In this document: piece by piece, positions 15,870-26,267 of the stretch
Numbering within the stretch: the stretch's first letter is position 1
Layout of the letters: the number at the start of each line of letters is the position of its first letter
Assembly (NCBI RefSeq): GCF_026153205.1
Contig: NZ_JAPFBW010000003.1
Span: 62,001 to 126,000, forward strand
Reading direction: 5' to 3'
From: Aquabacterium sp. A7-Y
GTDB taxonomy: Bacteria > Pseudomonadota > Gammaproteobacteria > Burkholderiales > Burkholderiaceae_C
Length of the DNA: 64,000 bases
Translations under genes and position numbers: made by a program
Notes under the pieces: generated by a model
The model's database searches: none
What the model saw: only the letters and a program-made list of their open reading frames with translations
Told to the model about the DNA's origin: nothing

Positions 15870-17381
15870 TCATCGTGCAGGCCTCGCTGTGCTTGAAGCG
15901 GATGCCTCGGCCTGGCCGAGCAGGTAGTGCGTCAGCAAGGGCACCGGACGGCCGGTCGCGCCTTTGCTCTCGCCGCGACGCCAGGCGGTGCCGGCCACAT
16001 CGAGATGCGCCCAGCGGTAGCCGGCGGTGAAGCGGCTGAGGAAAGCCGCCGCGCGGATTGCACCGCCTGCCGGTCCGGCGCCGACATTGGCGACATCGGC
16101 GAACTCGCTTTTGAGGGCCTCGCCATACTCCTCGTCCAGCGGCAGGCGCCAGCACGGATCGAGCGCTGCCTCGCCGCTGCGGAGCAGCTGGTCGGCCAGC
16201 GTGTCGTCGCGGCAGAAGAGGCCGCTGCGGTGGTGGCCCAAGGCGACGACGCAGGCGCCGGTGAGGGTGGCGATGTCGATCACCGCAGCCGGCTTGAAAC
16301 GTTCCACATAGGCCAGCGCGTCGCACAGGATCAACCGGCCTTCGGCGTCCGTGTTGAGGATCTCGATGGTCTGGCCCGACAGGCTGGTGACCACGTCGCC
16401 CGGCTTGACAGCGCGACCATCCGGCATGTTTTCGCAGCAGGGCATCACGCCGATCACGTTGATGCGGGGCTTGAGCTCCGCGATGGCACGCAAGGTGCCG
16501 AGCACGCTGGCGGCGCCGCCCATGTCCGACTTCATCTCGTCCATCTCGGCGGCCGGCTTGAGCGAGATGCCACCGGTGTCGAAGGTGATGCCCTTGCCGA
16601 CCAGGACCACCGGCGCCTGCCGCCGCGGCGCGCCCTGGTAGCGCAGCACGATGAAGCGCAGCGGTTCCTCCGAACCCTGTGCCACCGCGAGGAAGGCGCC
16701 CATGCCCAGCTTCTCGACGTCCCTGCGGCCCATCACTTCGACCGCCAGCCCGTGCGCGGCGGCGACGGCCTCGGCCTGCTGGGCGAACTGCGTTGGCCGG
16801 CAGTGATTGCCCGGCCGGTTGGTGCAGTCGCGGGCCAGCTCGACGCCGGCCGCGATGGCACGGCCGCGCGCCAGTCCACGTGCCCCTGCGGCGGCGTCGG
16901 CATCCTGCTGCAGCAGCGTGACCCTGGCGAGCGCCCATGCTGGTTCGGCGCCGGGTCTGGTGTGGCGGTAGACGTAGGTGGCGTCGCCGGCTGCGGCGAC
17001 GAGCGCTTCCGCATGAGCGGCGCCGAGCGGTAGCGACACGGCGCTGGCCACGGCCAGATGCTCGACCGGCTGGCCCTTGAGCGCGGAGATGCCGGCGTGC
17101 ACCGCAGCCCTGAAGGCCTTGGGACCCGTGTCCGCGGCGACCGACCAGACGAGCCGCCGTGCCGCCACGCCTTCCGGCTGGTACAGGCACAGCGTGCGGC
17201 CTGCCTTGAGCTGCAGGCCGCCCAGCGCGAGGGCGTCCTGCAGGTGTCGGCCCAGTGGACCGCCCAGGTCCGGGGCGGCATCACCGCCGGCGGGCAGGAC
17301 GAAAACCAGGGCGTCGGCCGCGATGTCGGCAAGGCTGGCGAGGTCGACCGCGCTGGCGTTGAAGTCGATCATGAACGGCAT
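15870..17381 (-). CDS. pepA: Leucyl aminopeptidase (M17)
   Basis: The 503-residue enzyme matches cytosol aminopeptidase PepA in length and layout. An N-terminal alpha/beta domain (1-165) precedes the catalytic M17 domain, with the metal ligands in [10 protein letters not shown] (262-271) and the signature NTDAEGRL (343-350). Intervening segments [15 protein letters not shown] and [15 protein letters not shown] are also typical. It would remove N-terminal residues from peptides in the cytoplasm using two metal ions; PepA also binds DNA in some bacteria. A second ATG lies three codons in (17372). It is probably a housekeeping gene at the border of the cluster, converging with the MarR gene. Confidence 0.92.
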   Translation of the reverse strand: MPFMIDFNASAVDLASLADIAADALVFVLPAGGDAAPDLGGPLGRHLQDALALGGLQLKAGRTLCLYQPEGVAARRLVWSVAADTGPKAFRAAVHAGISALKGQPVEHLAVASAVSLPLGAAHAEALVAAAGDATYVYRHTRPGAEPAWALARVTLLQQDADAAAGARGLARGRAIAAGVELARDCTNRPGNHCRPTQFAQQAEAVAAAHGLAVEVMGRRDVEKLGMGAFLAVAQGSEEPLRFIVLRYQGAPRRQAPVVLVGKGITFDTGGISLKPAAEMDEMKSDMGGAASVLGTLRAIAELKPRINVIGVMPCCENMPDGRAVKPGDVVTSLSGQTIEILNTDAEGRLILCDALAYVERFKPAAVIDIATLTGACVVALGHHRSGLFCRDDTLADQLLRSGEAALDPCWRLPLDEEYGEALKSEFADVANVGAGPAGGAIRAAAFLSRFTAGYRWAHLDVAGTAWRRGESKGATGRPVPLLTHYLLGQAEASASSTARPAR

Positions 17382-17519
17382 GTTGTTGTGGGCGGCCGCT
17401 GGGCCGGTCAGGCAGCCGTGTCCGTCCTGTCAGACCCTCCTGCTGCCAACTTCGACAGGAGTTTCTCTGCGTTTGTCACGCGGACCTGTATCAGGATGTC
17501 GAGTGGCGGGGGCGAAGGC

Positions 17520-19859
17520 TCAGGGCGCTTGCCGCTCGGGCAACCCGCTGACGACCACGTCGACGCGGTGGTAGCGTCCCAGACCGTCCAGCACGGTGAT
17601 CGCGTGGGGGCCGTTGTCGGCCAGCCTCAGCGTGACCGGTCGATCGGCCCGCGCACGGCGCTGTTGCCGGCCGTCGACCAGCCAGTACACCGTGGCGTCG
17701 GCCGGCTCGCCGCCGACCACCGACAGGCTGAGGTCCACATGAGGCAGGCGCGGCGCCGGCTTGAGGCGGGCGCCGGGCTCGAGACCCGCGATGCGCAGAC
17801 GGGTGCCGCTGCCGGCCTGGGTCTCGCACCCCGGCGCCTGCGGCACGGCATCCCGCAGCCAGGGCTCCAGGGCGGCCGGCCAGCGTGCCACCGCATGTCG
17901 CTCGCCAGCGCCGCCGCAGGCACCGCGGGTGGCGAGCAGGCCGTCGCTGCGCGAGCGGTCGGGCAGGGTGGGCGGGGCGGTGTTGTCCAGCACCCAGCCG
18001 GTGTGGCGGACCCCGCAATGGGCCGGGTCGGTGGCCTCGAGCTTGAGGCCCAGCGGCCAGCAAGTGGTCGCGCTGCTGACGCTGGCCGGCCGGCGCCGCG
18101 CCAGAGCCTGTGGCGGGGTGGGCACCGCCGCGACGATGTCGCGCAGCAGCGGTGCCGCGACATTGGCCCCGAAAAAACCGGGGTTGGGCGTGCCGTCCGG
18201 CCGGCCGACCCAGACGCCCACCGTGTGGTGATCGGTCACGCCGATGGCCCAGGCGTCGCGGAAGCCGAAGCTGGTGCCGGTTTTCCACGCCACCCGCTGC
18301 ACGCCTTCCGCGAAGGGCCGGTCGGGATGGCCGCCGGCCTCCAGGATGTCGCGCACGATGAAGGCCGCGCCTTCGCTCATCAGGCGCGCTTCGAGACGCG
18401 GTTCGGCCGCCGTCAGCCGCGGCTGGCCCGAGACGCCGCCGCGGGCCAGCGCCCGGTAGGCGCCAACCAGCTCTTCCAGGGTCGTGCCCGCACCCCCCAG
18501 GATCAGGCTGAGGTTGGGGCTTGCGCCGGCCGGCAGGCGCAGCTTCAGACCGCCGGCGCGCAGCATCGCGGCGAAGCGGGGCGGCCCCAGGCGGTCGAGC
18601 AGGTCCACGGCCGGCACGTTGAGCGAGCGCTGCAGGGCCTGCGACAGACTCACCGGCCCGCTGAAGGAGGCCTGGAAGTTGCCGGGCTGGTAGCCGCCGA
18701 AGGACTGCGGCGCGTCCACCATCAGGCTCTCGCCGTGCACCAGCCCGTCGTCGAGCGCGAGCGCATACAGGAAGGGTTTCAAGGTCGAGCCCGGCGAGCG
18801 CACGCCGCGCACCATGTCGACATGGGCGGCGCGCGAGCGGTCGGCGAAGTCGGCCGAGCCGGCGTAGGCCAGCACCTCCAGCGTGTCGTTGTGCATCACC
18901 AGGGCCGCCATCGAGACCTTGGGCGGCAGGCTGTTGACGCGGTCGAGCAGCATGCGCTCGACGCTGGCCTGCAGCTCGATGTCGATGGTGGTGGTCAGCG
19001 CGGTCGCCGGCCGGCCGGCGGCGCGCGCCTGCCGGCGTACCCGCTCGGCGGCCAGCGGCGACAGCCAGTGGCCGCGAATGGGCTGGGCCGCGACGGTCTC
19101 GATGCGTGCATCCTCGATCTCGGCTGCACTCCAGACGCCGAACTCCGCCAGACGCGCGAGCACCTTGTCGCGCGCCGCCTGGGCGGCCTGCGGCGCCCGG
19201 TCGGGGCGCAGCCGCGAAGGGGCCTGGGGCAGGGCGGCGAGCAGGGCCGCCTCGGCATGGCTCAAGTGCTCGCTGCTTTTGCCCAGGTAGCTGCGGCTGG
19301 CCATCTCGACACCCTCGACGATGCCGCCCATCGGCGCATGGTGCAGGTAGAGCGTGAGGATCTCGGCCTTGCTGAGGCGCAGCTCCAGCTGCACGGCGCG
19401 TGCCATCTGGCGCAGCTTGACGGCGAGCCCGCGGCCGCCGGGTGGGGGCGGGTCGATGATGCGGGCCACCTGCATGGTGAGCGTCGAGCCGCCCGACACC
19501 ACCCGACCGTTGCTGGCCCATTGCCAGCCGGCGCGCAGCAGCGCCAGCGGGTTGACGCCGAAGTGCCAGTAGAACCAGCGGTCCTCGTAGTTCAGCAGCG
19601 CCTGCAGGTAGAGCGGCGAGACCCGCTCGGGGCCGACGGGCTGGCGCCAGATGCCGTCGCCGCTGGGGTAGGTGCGCAGCGGGGTACCGTCGCGCGCCAG
19701 CACCACACTGGCACCGTCGGGACGGGGCAGGGGCGGCGGCAGGGCCTGGTCCAGGGCCAGCAACACCGCCAGCAGCGCCGCGGCCGCCAGTTCGAGAGAG
19801 CGCCGGCGGCCGAAGCGTGGGCGGCCGCTGCTGCTGCCTGGTGGCCGGGACTGCGCCAC
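17520..19859 (-). CDS. pbpC: Penicillin-binding protein 1C
   Basis: I place the start at GTG 19859, 16 bases after the alpha-2-macroglobulin stop codon, with GGAG nine bases upstream. The longer open frame back to 20114 overlaps that gene and is Pro/Arg-rich. The resulting 779 residues have a membrane anchor at about 21-38. The glycosyltransferase domain shows EDRWFYWHFG (92-101) and GGSTLTMQ (about 123-130). The transpeptidase has S358-T-L-K361, an SLN motif near 412 and KTGTS in the third motif. A C-terminal BiPBP_C-like beta domain follows. It polymerises and cross-links peptidoglycan in the periplasm. In enterobacteria PBP1C is encoded beside the alpha-2-macroglobulin YfhM, the same pairing as here. 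Confidence 0.9.
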   Translation of the reverse strand: MAQSRPPGSSSGRPRFGRRRSLELAAAALLAVLLALDQALPPPLPRPDGASVVLARDGTPLRTYPSGDGIWRQPVGPERVSPLYLQALLNYEDRWFYWHFGVNPLALLRAGWQWASNGRVVSGGSTLTMQVARIIDPPPPGGRGLAVKLRQMARAVQLELRLSKAEILTLYLHHAPMGGIVEGVEMASRSYLGKSSEHLSHAEAALLAALPQAPSRLRPDRAPQAAQAARDKVLARLAEFGVWSAAEIEDARIETVAAQPIRGHWLSPLAAERVRRQARAAGRPATALTTTIDIELQASVERMLLDRVNSLPPKVSMAALVMHNDTLEVLAYAGSADFADRSRAAHVDMVRGVRSPGSTLKPFLYALALDDGLVHGESLMVDAPQSFGGYQPGNFQASFSGPVSLSQALQRSLNVPAVDLLDRLGPPRFAAMLRAGGLKLRLPAGASPNLSLILGGAGTTLEELVGAYRALARGGVSGQPRLTAAEPRLEARLMSEGAAFIVRDILEAGGHPDRPFAEGVQRVAWKTGTSFGFRDAWAIGVTDHHTVGVWVGRPDGTPNPGFFGANVAAPLLRDIVAAVPTPPQALARRRPASVSSATTCWPLGLKLEATDPAHCGVRHTGWVLDNTAPPTLPDRSRSDGLLATRGACGGAGERHAVARWPAALEPWLRDAVPQAPGCETQAGSGTRLRIAGLEPGARLKPAPRLPHVDLSLSVVGGEPADATVYWLVDGRQQRRARADRPVTLRLADNGPHAITVLDGLGRYHRVDVVVSGLPERQAP

Positions 19860-19875
19860 GAGGAGTGGCTCCGGG

Positions 19876-22800
19876 TCAGCGGGACGCCGCCGCGGCGGGG
19901 GCCGCAGCCGCTGCCGCAGCGCTGGCCGCCGGGGCGGCGGCGGGCGCGGAGGCCGCCTCATCCGGCGCGGGGGTTTCCTCCGGCACGCCGCCGCCGCGCG
20001 GATCGGTGATGACGATGCCGCTGGCCGGCGAACGGCCGATGCCGCGCAGCTCGGGGCGGTACATGTCCTCGGCGAAGGGCGCGGGCACGACAAAACGGCC
20101 GGGTGTGACGACACGCACCAGGTAGAACACGTGGAGGTCCTGATGGCTCAGGCGTGCCGCCGCCACATACCGGTCGTCGCGGTACTCGCGGTGGCGGATG
20201 CGGTCGTCGGCCATGGCACCCGCCAGGTTGACGCCGCCGACCGAAAACTCGCCCGCCTCCGGCCCTTGCGACAGGTTGAGGTTCTCGACCTCGAAGCCGG
20301 CGGGGATGCGGTCGACGATCAGGCCGTCGTCGATCTGCCGGCTGGCCCGGGCCGTCACGCGCACGATCAGCATGTCGCCGACCTTGAGCTTGCCGCCTTT
20401 CCAGGGGCTGCCGTCAATGCTGAACCAGTCGCGCTGCAGCTCGATCACGTCGGTCTTGGGCGCCGGCGCCTTGAGCGGGTAACCCGAGGCCTCGAACTCC
20501 AGGAACAGCGGCTCGCCGTGCTGGCTGGTCAGCGTCGCGCCACGCGCCAGGGCAGCGACGTCCAGGGCACGCTGCTCGGTGGTGCGGGAGCTGATGGTGT
20601 CGCTGCGCTCGCCGGTTTTCAGCAGCGCCGTCCACTCACCGCCGGACGAGCCGCCCGCGGCACGGGCCGCCAGCACCAGCGCCAGGCGTTCCTGGGTGGA
20701 GTAGTACTGGCGGCTGCCGAGCCGGTTCACCAGGTCGATCAGCAGGTTCTCGCGTCGCGCATGGTTCACCTGGTGGCGCACCATCAGCGCATAGCCCATC
20801 GCGACGTCGCGCACCGGCGAGCCGTAGTCGCCCAGCCACTCGTAGTCGCCCCAGCTGTCGCGGGTGTAGGCGATGCCGTAGGGGCGTTGCATGGCCTCGT
20901 TGAGGGCCACCTTGGCGCGGCTCTCGTCGCCCATCAGCCTGAGCGCCAGGCCCAGGTGGATCAGCGGCAGCGGCGAGCGGGCCCGGTCGCGGTACTTGTC
21001 GTGCAGCAGGCGCAGCATCGCCAGCGGCGCCTTCTGGTCGCGTGCCAGCGCATAGCCGGCATGGGCCAGCTCGGCAAAACGCTGGTGGCTCTCGCGCAGC
21101 GTGCCGTGGTGCTGCGAGGGGTAGCGGCCGGCGGCGTCGGGTTTGGCCTCGGCCGGCAGGCTGCCGAAGCGGTTGGGCGCCTGCTGCAGCTGCTGCAGCA
21201 GCCAGTCCTGGCCCTGCTTGTACATGCGGTCGGGCACCGTGAAGCCCTGCTGGCGCGCATCCTGCAGGAAGCTCATCACATAGGCCGACAGCCAGCCCTC
21301 GTAGCTGCCGTTGCCCCACAAGGTGTAGCCGCCGTTGTGCCCCTGCATGCCGGCCAGCCGGCCGATCGCGCCCTCGATGAAGCGGGTGCGCTCCTCGTGG
21401 CTGCGCGGCTTCAGGCCCAGCGCCTTGGCGGCCGCCTCGTCGATCAGCACGTGCGGATAGGCCGCGCTGGTGGTCTGCTCGAGGCAGCCGTAGGGGTAGT
21501 CGAGCAGGCCCTGCACCAGCTGGGCAACGTTCAGCGGCGGCTTGTTCGAGACGGTCAGGCCGATGCTGGTCGAGCCCTTGTGGAAACGCTCCACCCAGGC
21601 CGGCTCGATCTTGAAGCTGCCGCCCGGCTCCAGCCGCACGCGCCGCACTTCGCGCTCCAGCGGCGCGGCCGGCTGCACCTGCAGCACCGACTCGCGCACG
21701 ATACGCAGCCCGCCGCCCGACACCTGCAGCCTGAGGCGGCCCAGGCCATAGGCGTCGGTCGCTTCGGCCGCGAAGCGCAGCGTGGTGCGTTGCTGGTGCT
21801 TGAGGCTGACGCTCTGTTCGCCGCCCCGGATGCGCACCGGCTCGGCGCCTTCGAGCTTGACGGTCAGCTGCTGCGGCTTGCCGCTCAGGTTGGTGACGTC
21901 CAACGCGATGGTCGCGGTGTCGCCCGGCGAGATGAAACGCGGCGTCGCCAGCTCGGCCACCACCGGCGCAGCCGCCACCATCTCGGCCTCGGCCCGGCCG
22001 TAACGCTCGGCCGAGGCGACCACCGCCATCAGCCTCAGGGTGCCGTTGAAGTCGGGGATGTCGAGCGGGATCTGCGCCTCGCCGCGGGCGTCCAGTTGCA
22101 CCGGCCCGCTGAACAGGTCCACCAGCTTGACTTTCTTGGGCAGGCTCTTGGAGTCGCCCGGCGTGGCGTCGCCGCCGAAGGCCAGCTTGGCGGGGCTGCC
22201 TTCCATCTTCTCGATCAGCTTGCCGTACAGGTCCAGCAGTTCGGCGCCGTAGCGGTGCTTGCCGAAGAAATAGTCGATCGGATCGGGCGTCCTGAAGCGG
22301 GTGATGTTGAGGATGCCGACGTCCACTGCCGACAGCGTCACGTGTGCAGGCTGGCCCTGCAGGCCCTCGGCGCGCACCTTCACCAGCGTGCGCTGCTCGG
22401 GCAGCACCTTGGCCGGTGCCGTCATCGCGACCTTGAGCTGGCGCTCCTGGCGCGCCAGCGGCAGGTGGGCCAGGCCCACCGCGCGCGCCGGCGTGACGCG
22501 CTCGCCCTGGCTGCCGGGACGGAAGGCCGTCACGGTGAAGTAGAGGTCGTGGCGGGCCCAGCTCTTGTCGATCGGCACCTTGACCGTGGTGCCGTCGGTC
22601 GAGACATCGATGCGGTCGCTCCACAACAGCCGGTCGCCCTCGACCGTCACGACCGCGCTGCCGTCGTGCGGCGGCGTCACGGTCAGCTCGGCGGTGTCGC
22701 CGGCCTTCAGCGGTGCCTTCGCCAGCTTGACCTGCACCCGGTCGGGCCGGTTGCCGATGGCCTCGGCGTCCTGGGCGTTCCAGCCGGCGTAGAAGCGGTA

Positions 22801-25032
22801 GCGCAGGGTCAGTTTGGTTTCGGGGTCGTCGATCTCGACGCGGTAGCGGCCCCAGCCGACCTGCAGCGCCAGCCGCGCGCGCTCCTTCAGCGCGACTTCC
22901 AGGCTCTCGACCGGCTCGTCGGTCTCGGTGTAGCCGGAGTGCCAGCCCTTCTGGTCGTCGTAGCGCCAGTAGTACTCGCGCTCCTCGCGGATCAGCCGCA
23001 CCGGCGCCTTGCCCAGCGGCACGAAACGACCCTGGGCGTTCACGCGCACCAGCTCGAACTCGGCCTTGCCGCCTTCACGCGTCACGCCGCGGTCGAACAG
23101 CGGGCGCAGCGCGAGCAGCTTGTCGGCCGGCCAGACGGTCCGCTCGATCGAGCGCACCACCGGGCGCCCGCCCGACTCCAGCAGGCTGAAGCTGCCGCGC
23201 ACCTGCATCGGCGAGGCCGCCCCTGCGGCCAGTTGCGGCAGGGTGATGGTGGCAGCCCCGGCGTCGTCCAGGCTGTCGTCGCTGACCTGCTGGCGCTCCT
23301 TGCGCTCGTCGTCGGCGAAGTCGCCGAAGATGAAGCCGGGCCACTCGCGCGGCAGCGCCAGGCGCTCGCGTTCCACGGCGGCGCTGACGATCAGGCGGTT
23401 GCCGGCCGCGGGCGCGCCGAACAGGTAGTCGCCCTGTACCTGCACCTCGAACTCGTCGGCCGGCGTCAGCACCGGCTTGGCCGTCTGGAGGTCGAGCTTC
23501 ATGCGCTCGGGCAGGAACTCCTCAACCTGGAAGCGCCAGACCGTGTCGGCCTCCTTGGAGCCCGGGTCGGTGCGCAGCTCCAGCCACCAGCTGCCGGTCT
23601 GGGCATCGGCGGGCAGGGACACCGGGTGCTGGAAGTACCCCGGCAGCTTGTCGCGCGGCCGCACCACGGTGGTCGAGACGGTGCGGCCGTCGGGGCGCAC
23701 CAGGGTCGCGTGCAGCGGCAGCGGGGCGATCGCCCGGCCGTCGGCGTCGCGCGCCAGCACCGAGACCTGGAACTGCTCGCCGGGGCGGTAGAGGTCGCGC
23801 CCGGCATAGGCGAACAGCTTGGTGTTGCCCGCGCTGTGGCCGCCGATGTCGAACTCGGAGAGATCGAGCGCCGGCTCCTTCAGCACGATCACGCTCATGT
23901 CCTTGCCCTGGCGGCCCACCAGCAGGCGGGCCGACTCGGGCACGCTGTCGAAGGCGGCATGGCCGTCGCCGTCGGCCTTCGCCTTACCGAGCGGACGGGC
24001 GTCTTCGTCGAGCAGCTCGAACTCCACGCCCGACAGGCCCTGGCCGCTTTTCAGCGAGGTCGCGAAGGCGTCCAGCGAGCGGGCGTAGCGCCGCGCGTGC
24101 ACGCCGATGTCGCTGACATAGAAGTAGGTGACCTGGTAGTCGTTGGAGAAGCGCCCCGGCGGCGCCATCGCGGCGATGTAGACGCCCGGCTCCTGCAGCT
24201 CCTTGATGGTTTCCACCGGCAGGAAGGTGACATGGCGCTTGTTGGGGGTCTCGCCGGTGCGGAAGCGGCCCAGGTAGACGCTGCGCGTGCTGCTGCGCAG
24301 GCTGTCGAGCTCCCAGCCGCCGACGTGGCCCTTCAGGGTCGAGTTCTCGCTGTAGCCGTATTCGTCCTCGTCGTCGCTGCTGCGCGGGCGTCCGGCCACC
24401 CGTTCCAGGAAGCGCGGCAGGTCCGAGGGGTTGACGCGCAGGAACTGCACGTCCACCTCCGGCTGGTTGACGGTGACGATGGGCAGCCCGCCGTTCTGGC
24501 CGGCCGGCAGGACCACGCCGCGGCTGGCGAAGTAGAAGGAGGGCGCCATCGCCTCGCTGCTGAGCTCGCAGGTCTTGGCTTCGGCCAGCTTCACGCCGTC
24601 GGCCGACAGCAGCTCGTTCTGCACCTCGATGCGGAAGCGCCGCTGCGGCTGGATGTAGGGGAAGTAGGCGATGCGCGGGTTCTCGCCGATGGTCCAGGCG
24701 CCTTCCAGCGGCTTGCCCTCGGCGGCCGAGGCCGCGGCCGCCCCGGCCTTGGCGCCGTCCACCGGGCCCAGGTCGACCACCCGGATCAGGGTGCCCAGCG
24801 ACTGCTTGCGGTCCAGCGGCTGCGAAAAGCTCACCGACAGCGCCGGCCGATCGTCCAGCAGTCGCGGCTTGCAGTCCAGCGCGACGAAACGCGCCGATGG
24901 GTCGGAGAGCGGCGGGGCGGCCTCGTCGCCGGCACCGCCGCGCGAGTCCAGCCACCACACCCCGGCCGCCCCAGCGGCCAGGCCCAGGACCGCCACCGCC
25001 GATAGCAGCTTGGCGCGGAGCGTTTGCGACAT
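19876..25032 (-). CDS. Bacterial alpha-2-macroglobulin (thioester type)
   Basis: The 1718-residue protein starts at ATG 25032; 30 codons of open frame upstream are Arg/Gly-rich and unlikely to be coding. A hydrophobic segment near the N terminus (about residues 11-26, then VWWLDSRGG) is a signal or anchor. MG-type beta domains follow, then the thioester site GCLEQ near residue 1181 inside an alpha-toroid rich in GYTLWG- and RDSWGDYEWLG-like segments. The Cys and Gln of the thioester are both present. The tail is extremely Ala/Pro-rich. Such proteins trap proteases in the periplasm and are thought to work with PBP1C, encoded 16 bases downstream. This corresponds to YfhM of E. coli. Confidence 0.9.
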   Translation of the reverse strand: MSQTLRAKLLSAVAVLGLAAGAAGVWWLDSRGGAGDEAAPPLSDPSARFVALDCKPRLLDDRPALSVSFSQPLDRKQSLGTLIRVVDLGPVDGAKAGAAAASAAEGKPLEGAWTIGENPRIAYFPYIQPQRRFRIEVQNELLSADGVKLAEAKTCELSSEAMAPSFYFASRGVVLPAGQNGGLPIVTVNQPEVDVQFLRVNPSDLPRFLERVAGRPRSSDDEDEYGYSENSTLKGHVGGWELDSLRSSTRSVYLGRFRTGETPNKRHVTFLPVETIKELQEPGVYIAAMAPPGRFSNDYQVTYFYVSDIGVHARRYARSLDAFATSLKSGQGLSGVEFELLDEDARPLGKAKADGDGHAAFDSVPESARLLVGRQGKDMSVIVLKEPALDLSEFDIGGHSAGNTKLFAYAGRDLYRPGEQFQVSVLARDADGRAIAPLPLHATLVRPDGRTVSTTVVRPRDKLPGYFQHPVSLPADAQTGSWWLELRTDPGSKEADTVWRFQVEEFLPERMKLDLQTAKPVLTPADEFEVQVQGDYLFGAPAAGNRLIVSAAVERERLALPREWPGFIFGDFADDERKERQQVSDDSLDDAGAATITLPQLAAGAASPMQVRGSFSLLESGGRPVVRSIERTVWPADKLLALRPLFDRGVTREGGKAEFELVRVNAQGRFVPLGKAPVRLIREEREYYWRYDDQKGWHSGYTETDEPVESLEVALKERARLALQVGWGRYRVEIDDPETKLTLRYRFYAGWNAQDAEAIGNRPDRVQVKLAKAPLKAGDTAELTVTPPHDGSAVVTVEGDRLLWSDRIDVSTDGTTVKVPIDKSWARHDLYFTVTAFRPGSQGERVTPARAVGLAHLPLARQERQLKVAMTAPAKVLPEQRTLVKVRAEGLQGQPAHVTLSAVDVGILNITRFRTPDPIDYFFGKHRYGAELLDLYGKLIEKMEGSPAKLAFGGDATPGDSKSLPKKVKLVDLFSGPVQLDARGEAQIPLDIPDFNGTLRLMAVVASAERYGRAEAEMVAAAPVVAELATPRFISPGDTATIALDVTNLSGKPQQLTVKLEGAEPVRIRGGEQSVSLKHQQRTTLRFAAEATDAYGLGRLRLQVSGGGLRIVRESVLQVQPAAPLEREVRRVRLEPGGSFKIEPAWVERFHKGSTSIGLTVSNKPPLNVAQLVQGLLDYPYGCLEQTTSAAYPHVLIDEAAAKALGLKPRSHEERTRFIEGAIGRLAGMQGHNGGYTLWGNGSYEGWLSAYVMSFLQDARQQGFTVPDRMYKQGQDWLLQQLQQAPNRFGSLPAEAKPDAAGRYPSQHHGTLRESHQRFAELAHAGYALARDQKAPLAMLRLLHDKYRDRARSPLPLIHLGLALRLMGDESRAKVALNEAMQRPYGIAYTRDSWGDYEWLGDYGSPVRDVAMGYALMVRHQVNHARRENLLIDLVNRLGSRQYYSTQERLALVLAARAAGGSSGGEWTALLKTGERSDTISSRTTEQRALDVAALARGATLTSQHGEPLFLEFEASGYPLKAPAPKTDVIELQRDWFSIDGSPWKGGKLKVGDMLIVRVTARASRQIDDGLIVDRIPAGFEVENLNLSQGPEAGEFSVGGVNLAGAMADDRIRHREYRDDRYVAAARLSHQDLHVFYLVRVVTPGRFVVPAPFAEDMYRPELRGIGRSPASGIVITDPRGGGVPEETPAPDEAASAPAAAPAASAAAAAAAPAAAASR

Positions 25033-25304
25033 CTCTTCCGATCCCTCTGTTTTGCTGCGCGCATTCTCTCCGAAGCCGCCACCCCCGCGGCGGCGGCGAT
25101 GGCCCCCATTCGGGGGACACATGCAGCTACAGATGCCGGCTGCGGCCGGTGTCCGGAATCGTCAACAGCCTGCTCCGGAGCCCCCAGGGGCCGCCGCGCA
25201 GCGTCACCCGCGCCTGTGCAAATGTGAATGCCGTAAGAGATGTGGGTGATGTGCTCGCTTAGCCTGGACTTCGCACGGCTTCTGGCTTTCAATTCGCAGC
25301 CATC

Positions 25305-26138
25305 ATGAAGCATCGCGCACTGATCCTCGCCTCCGTGGTCCTGGCTGCCATCGGAGGAGCGGCCCGTTGGCATCTGTCCGCGGACAAGCCTGAAGGGCCC
25401 GCCGCGGTGGCGGCCTCGCCCTTCGGGCCGGCCGGTTCGGCGCCGGCCGACACGCCCATGCCCGACACCGCAAACCCGTCCGAAGCCGCCGCGAGCGGCG
25501 CGGCCCGAACGCTGGCGGCCGCCCCGCGCGGCGCCGAGACCGACCCGGACCGCCTGCAGGTCGGCAACAACCCCGACTACCCGACGCTGGGCTCGCGTCT
25601 GACCGAGATGGCGGCGCGACGCAACGGCCAGGGGGTGAGCGCCGCGCAGGCGCTCGCCGCGATGGAGCAGCGCAGCGCCTGGCGGTCCGACCCCAGTGCC
25701 GCCGCCGAGCTGAATCTGTCGCCGCAGGAGGCGGCCGACGGCCGCAGCTTCGTGCGCTTCGACCCGGTCAAGCTGGAGACCCTGATGCCGGGCGACACCC
25801 TCGAGATTCCCGTCCCGCAGCGCAACGCGGTCTACCACATGGTGGTCGAGGATGTGCAGGCGCACGGCGACGGCAGCGTCACCTGGAACGGGCGGCTGCG
25901 CGACTTCCCGGAGGAAAACCAGGCGACGATGACCAAGGGCGGGGACCTGGTCTACGGTGGCTTCACGGCGCGCGACGAGCTCTATGTGATCCAGTCCAAC
26001 GGCACGGCCGGCTTTATCGCGGAGAGCGCCTCGCTGTTCAAGCCCACCGACGACGGACACGACCACGCCAGCGGCCGCTACCGGATGGGACCGCACACCG
26101 GCCACAACCCGGCCGTCGACCCGCCCGTCCTGCCCTGA
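25305..26138 (+). CDS. Secreted protein resembling a metalloprotease propeptide
   Basis: The 277-residue product has an N-terminal hydrophobic segment (ALILASVVLAAIGGAA), a low-complexity Ala/Pro linker, and from about residue 140 a beta-rich region: LMPGDTLEIPVP, YHMVVEDVQAHGDGSVTWNG, LVYGGFTARDELYVIQSNG. This pattern resembles the N-terminal propeptides of secreted reprolysin-like and peptidyl-Asp metalloendopeptidases. No protease motif is present. The next gene, 129 bases downstream on the same strand, encodes a metzincin protease that itself lacks a propeptide, so the two may form a split zymogen. The ATG at 25305 lacks a clear ribosome site. The tail is His/Asp-rich (DDGHDHASG). Confidence 0.6.
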   Translation: MKHRALILASVVLAAIGGAARWHLSADKPEGPAAVAASPFGPAGSAPADTPMPDTANPSEAAASGAARTLAAAPRGAETDPDRLQVGNNPDYPTLGSRLTEMAARRNGQGVSAAQALAAMEQRSAWRSDPSAAAELNLSPQEAADGRSFVRFDPVKLETLMPGDTLEIPVPQRNAVYHMVVEDVQAHGDGSVTWNGRLRDFPEENQATMTKGGDLVYGGFTARDELYVIQSNGTAGFIAESASLFKPTDDGHDHASGRYRMGPHTGHNPAVDPPVLP

Positions 26139-26179
26139 ACCTCGGCCGCCTTGGCGGCCCAGCACCCGCCCGCACTGCC

Positions 26180-26235
26180 GGGCGTCCTTCGTATCCGCCC
26201 GTACCCCGGGTGTCCTTCGCGTTTGCCCGTACCTC
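26180..26235. repeat. 28-base tandem duplication
   Basis: Two imperfect copies of a 28-base unit (26180-26207 and 26208-26235) both read GGGyGTCCTTCG, then a variable core, then GCCCGTACC. A third, shortened copy begins at 26236. It lies in the leader of the protease gene; no coding role is visible. Confidence 0.6.
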
Positions 26236-26267
26236 GGGCGCCATCCTTCAAAACAGGAGAGACCGTT

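Noticed and set aside
17058-20009. 983-codon rightward frame over pepA and pbpC
   Set aside because: It is a composition artefact opposite two well-recognised genes.
19672-25005. 1777-codon rightward frame opposite the alpha-2-macroglobulin gene
   Set aside because: It has no recognisable domain and low-complexity Arg/Leu/Gly/Val text; the opposite strand has clear motifs including GCLEQ.
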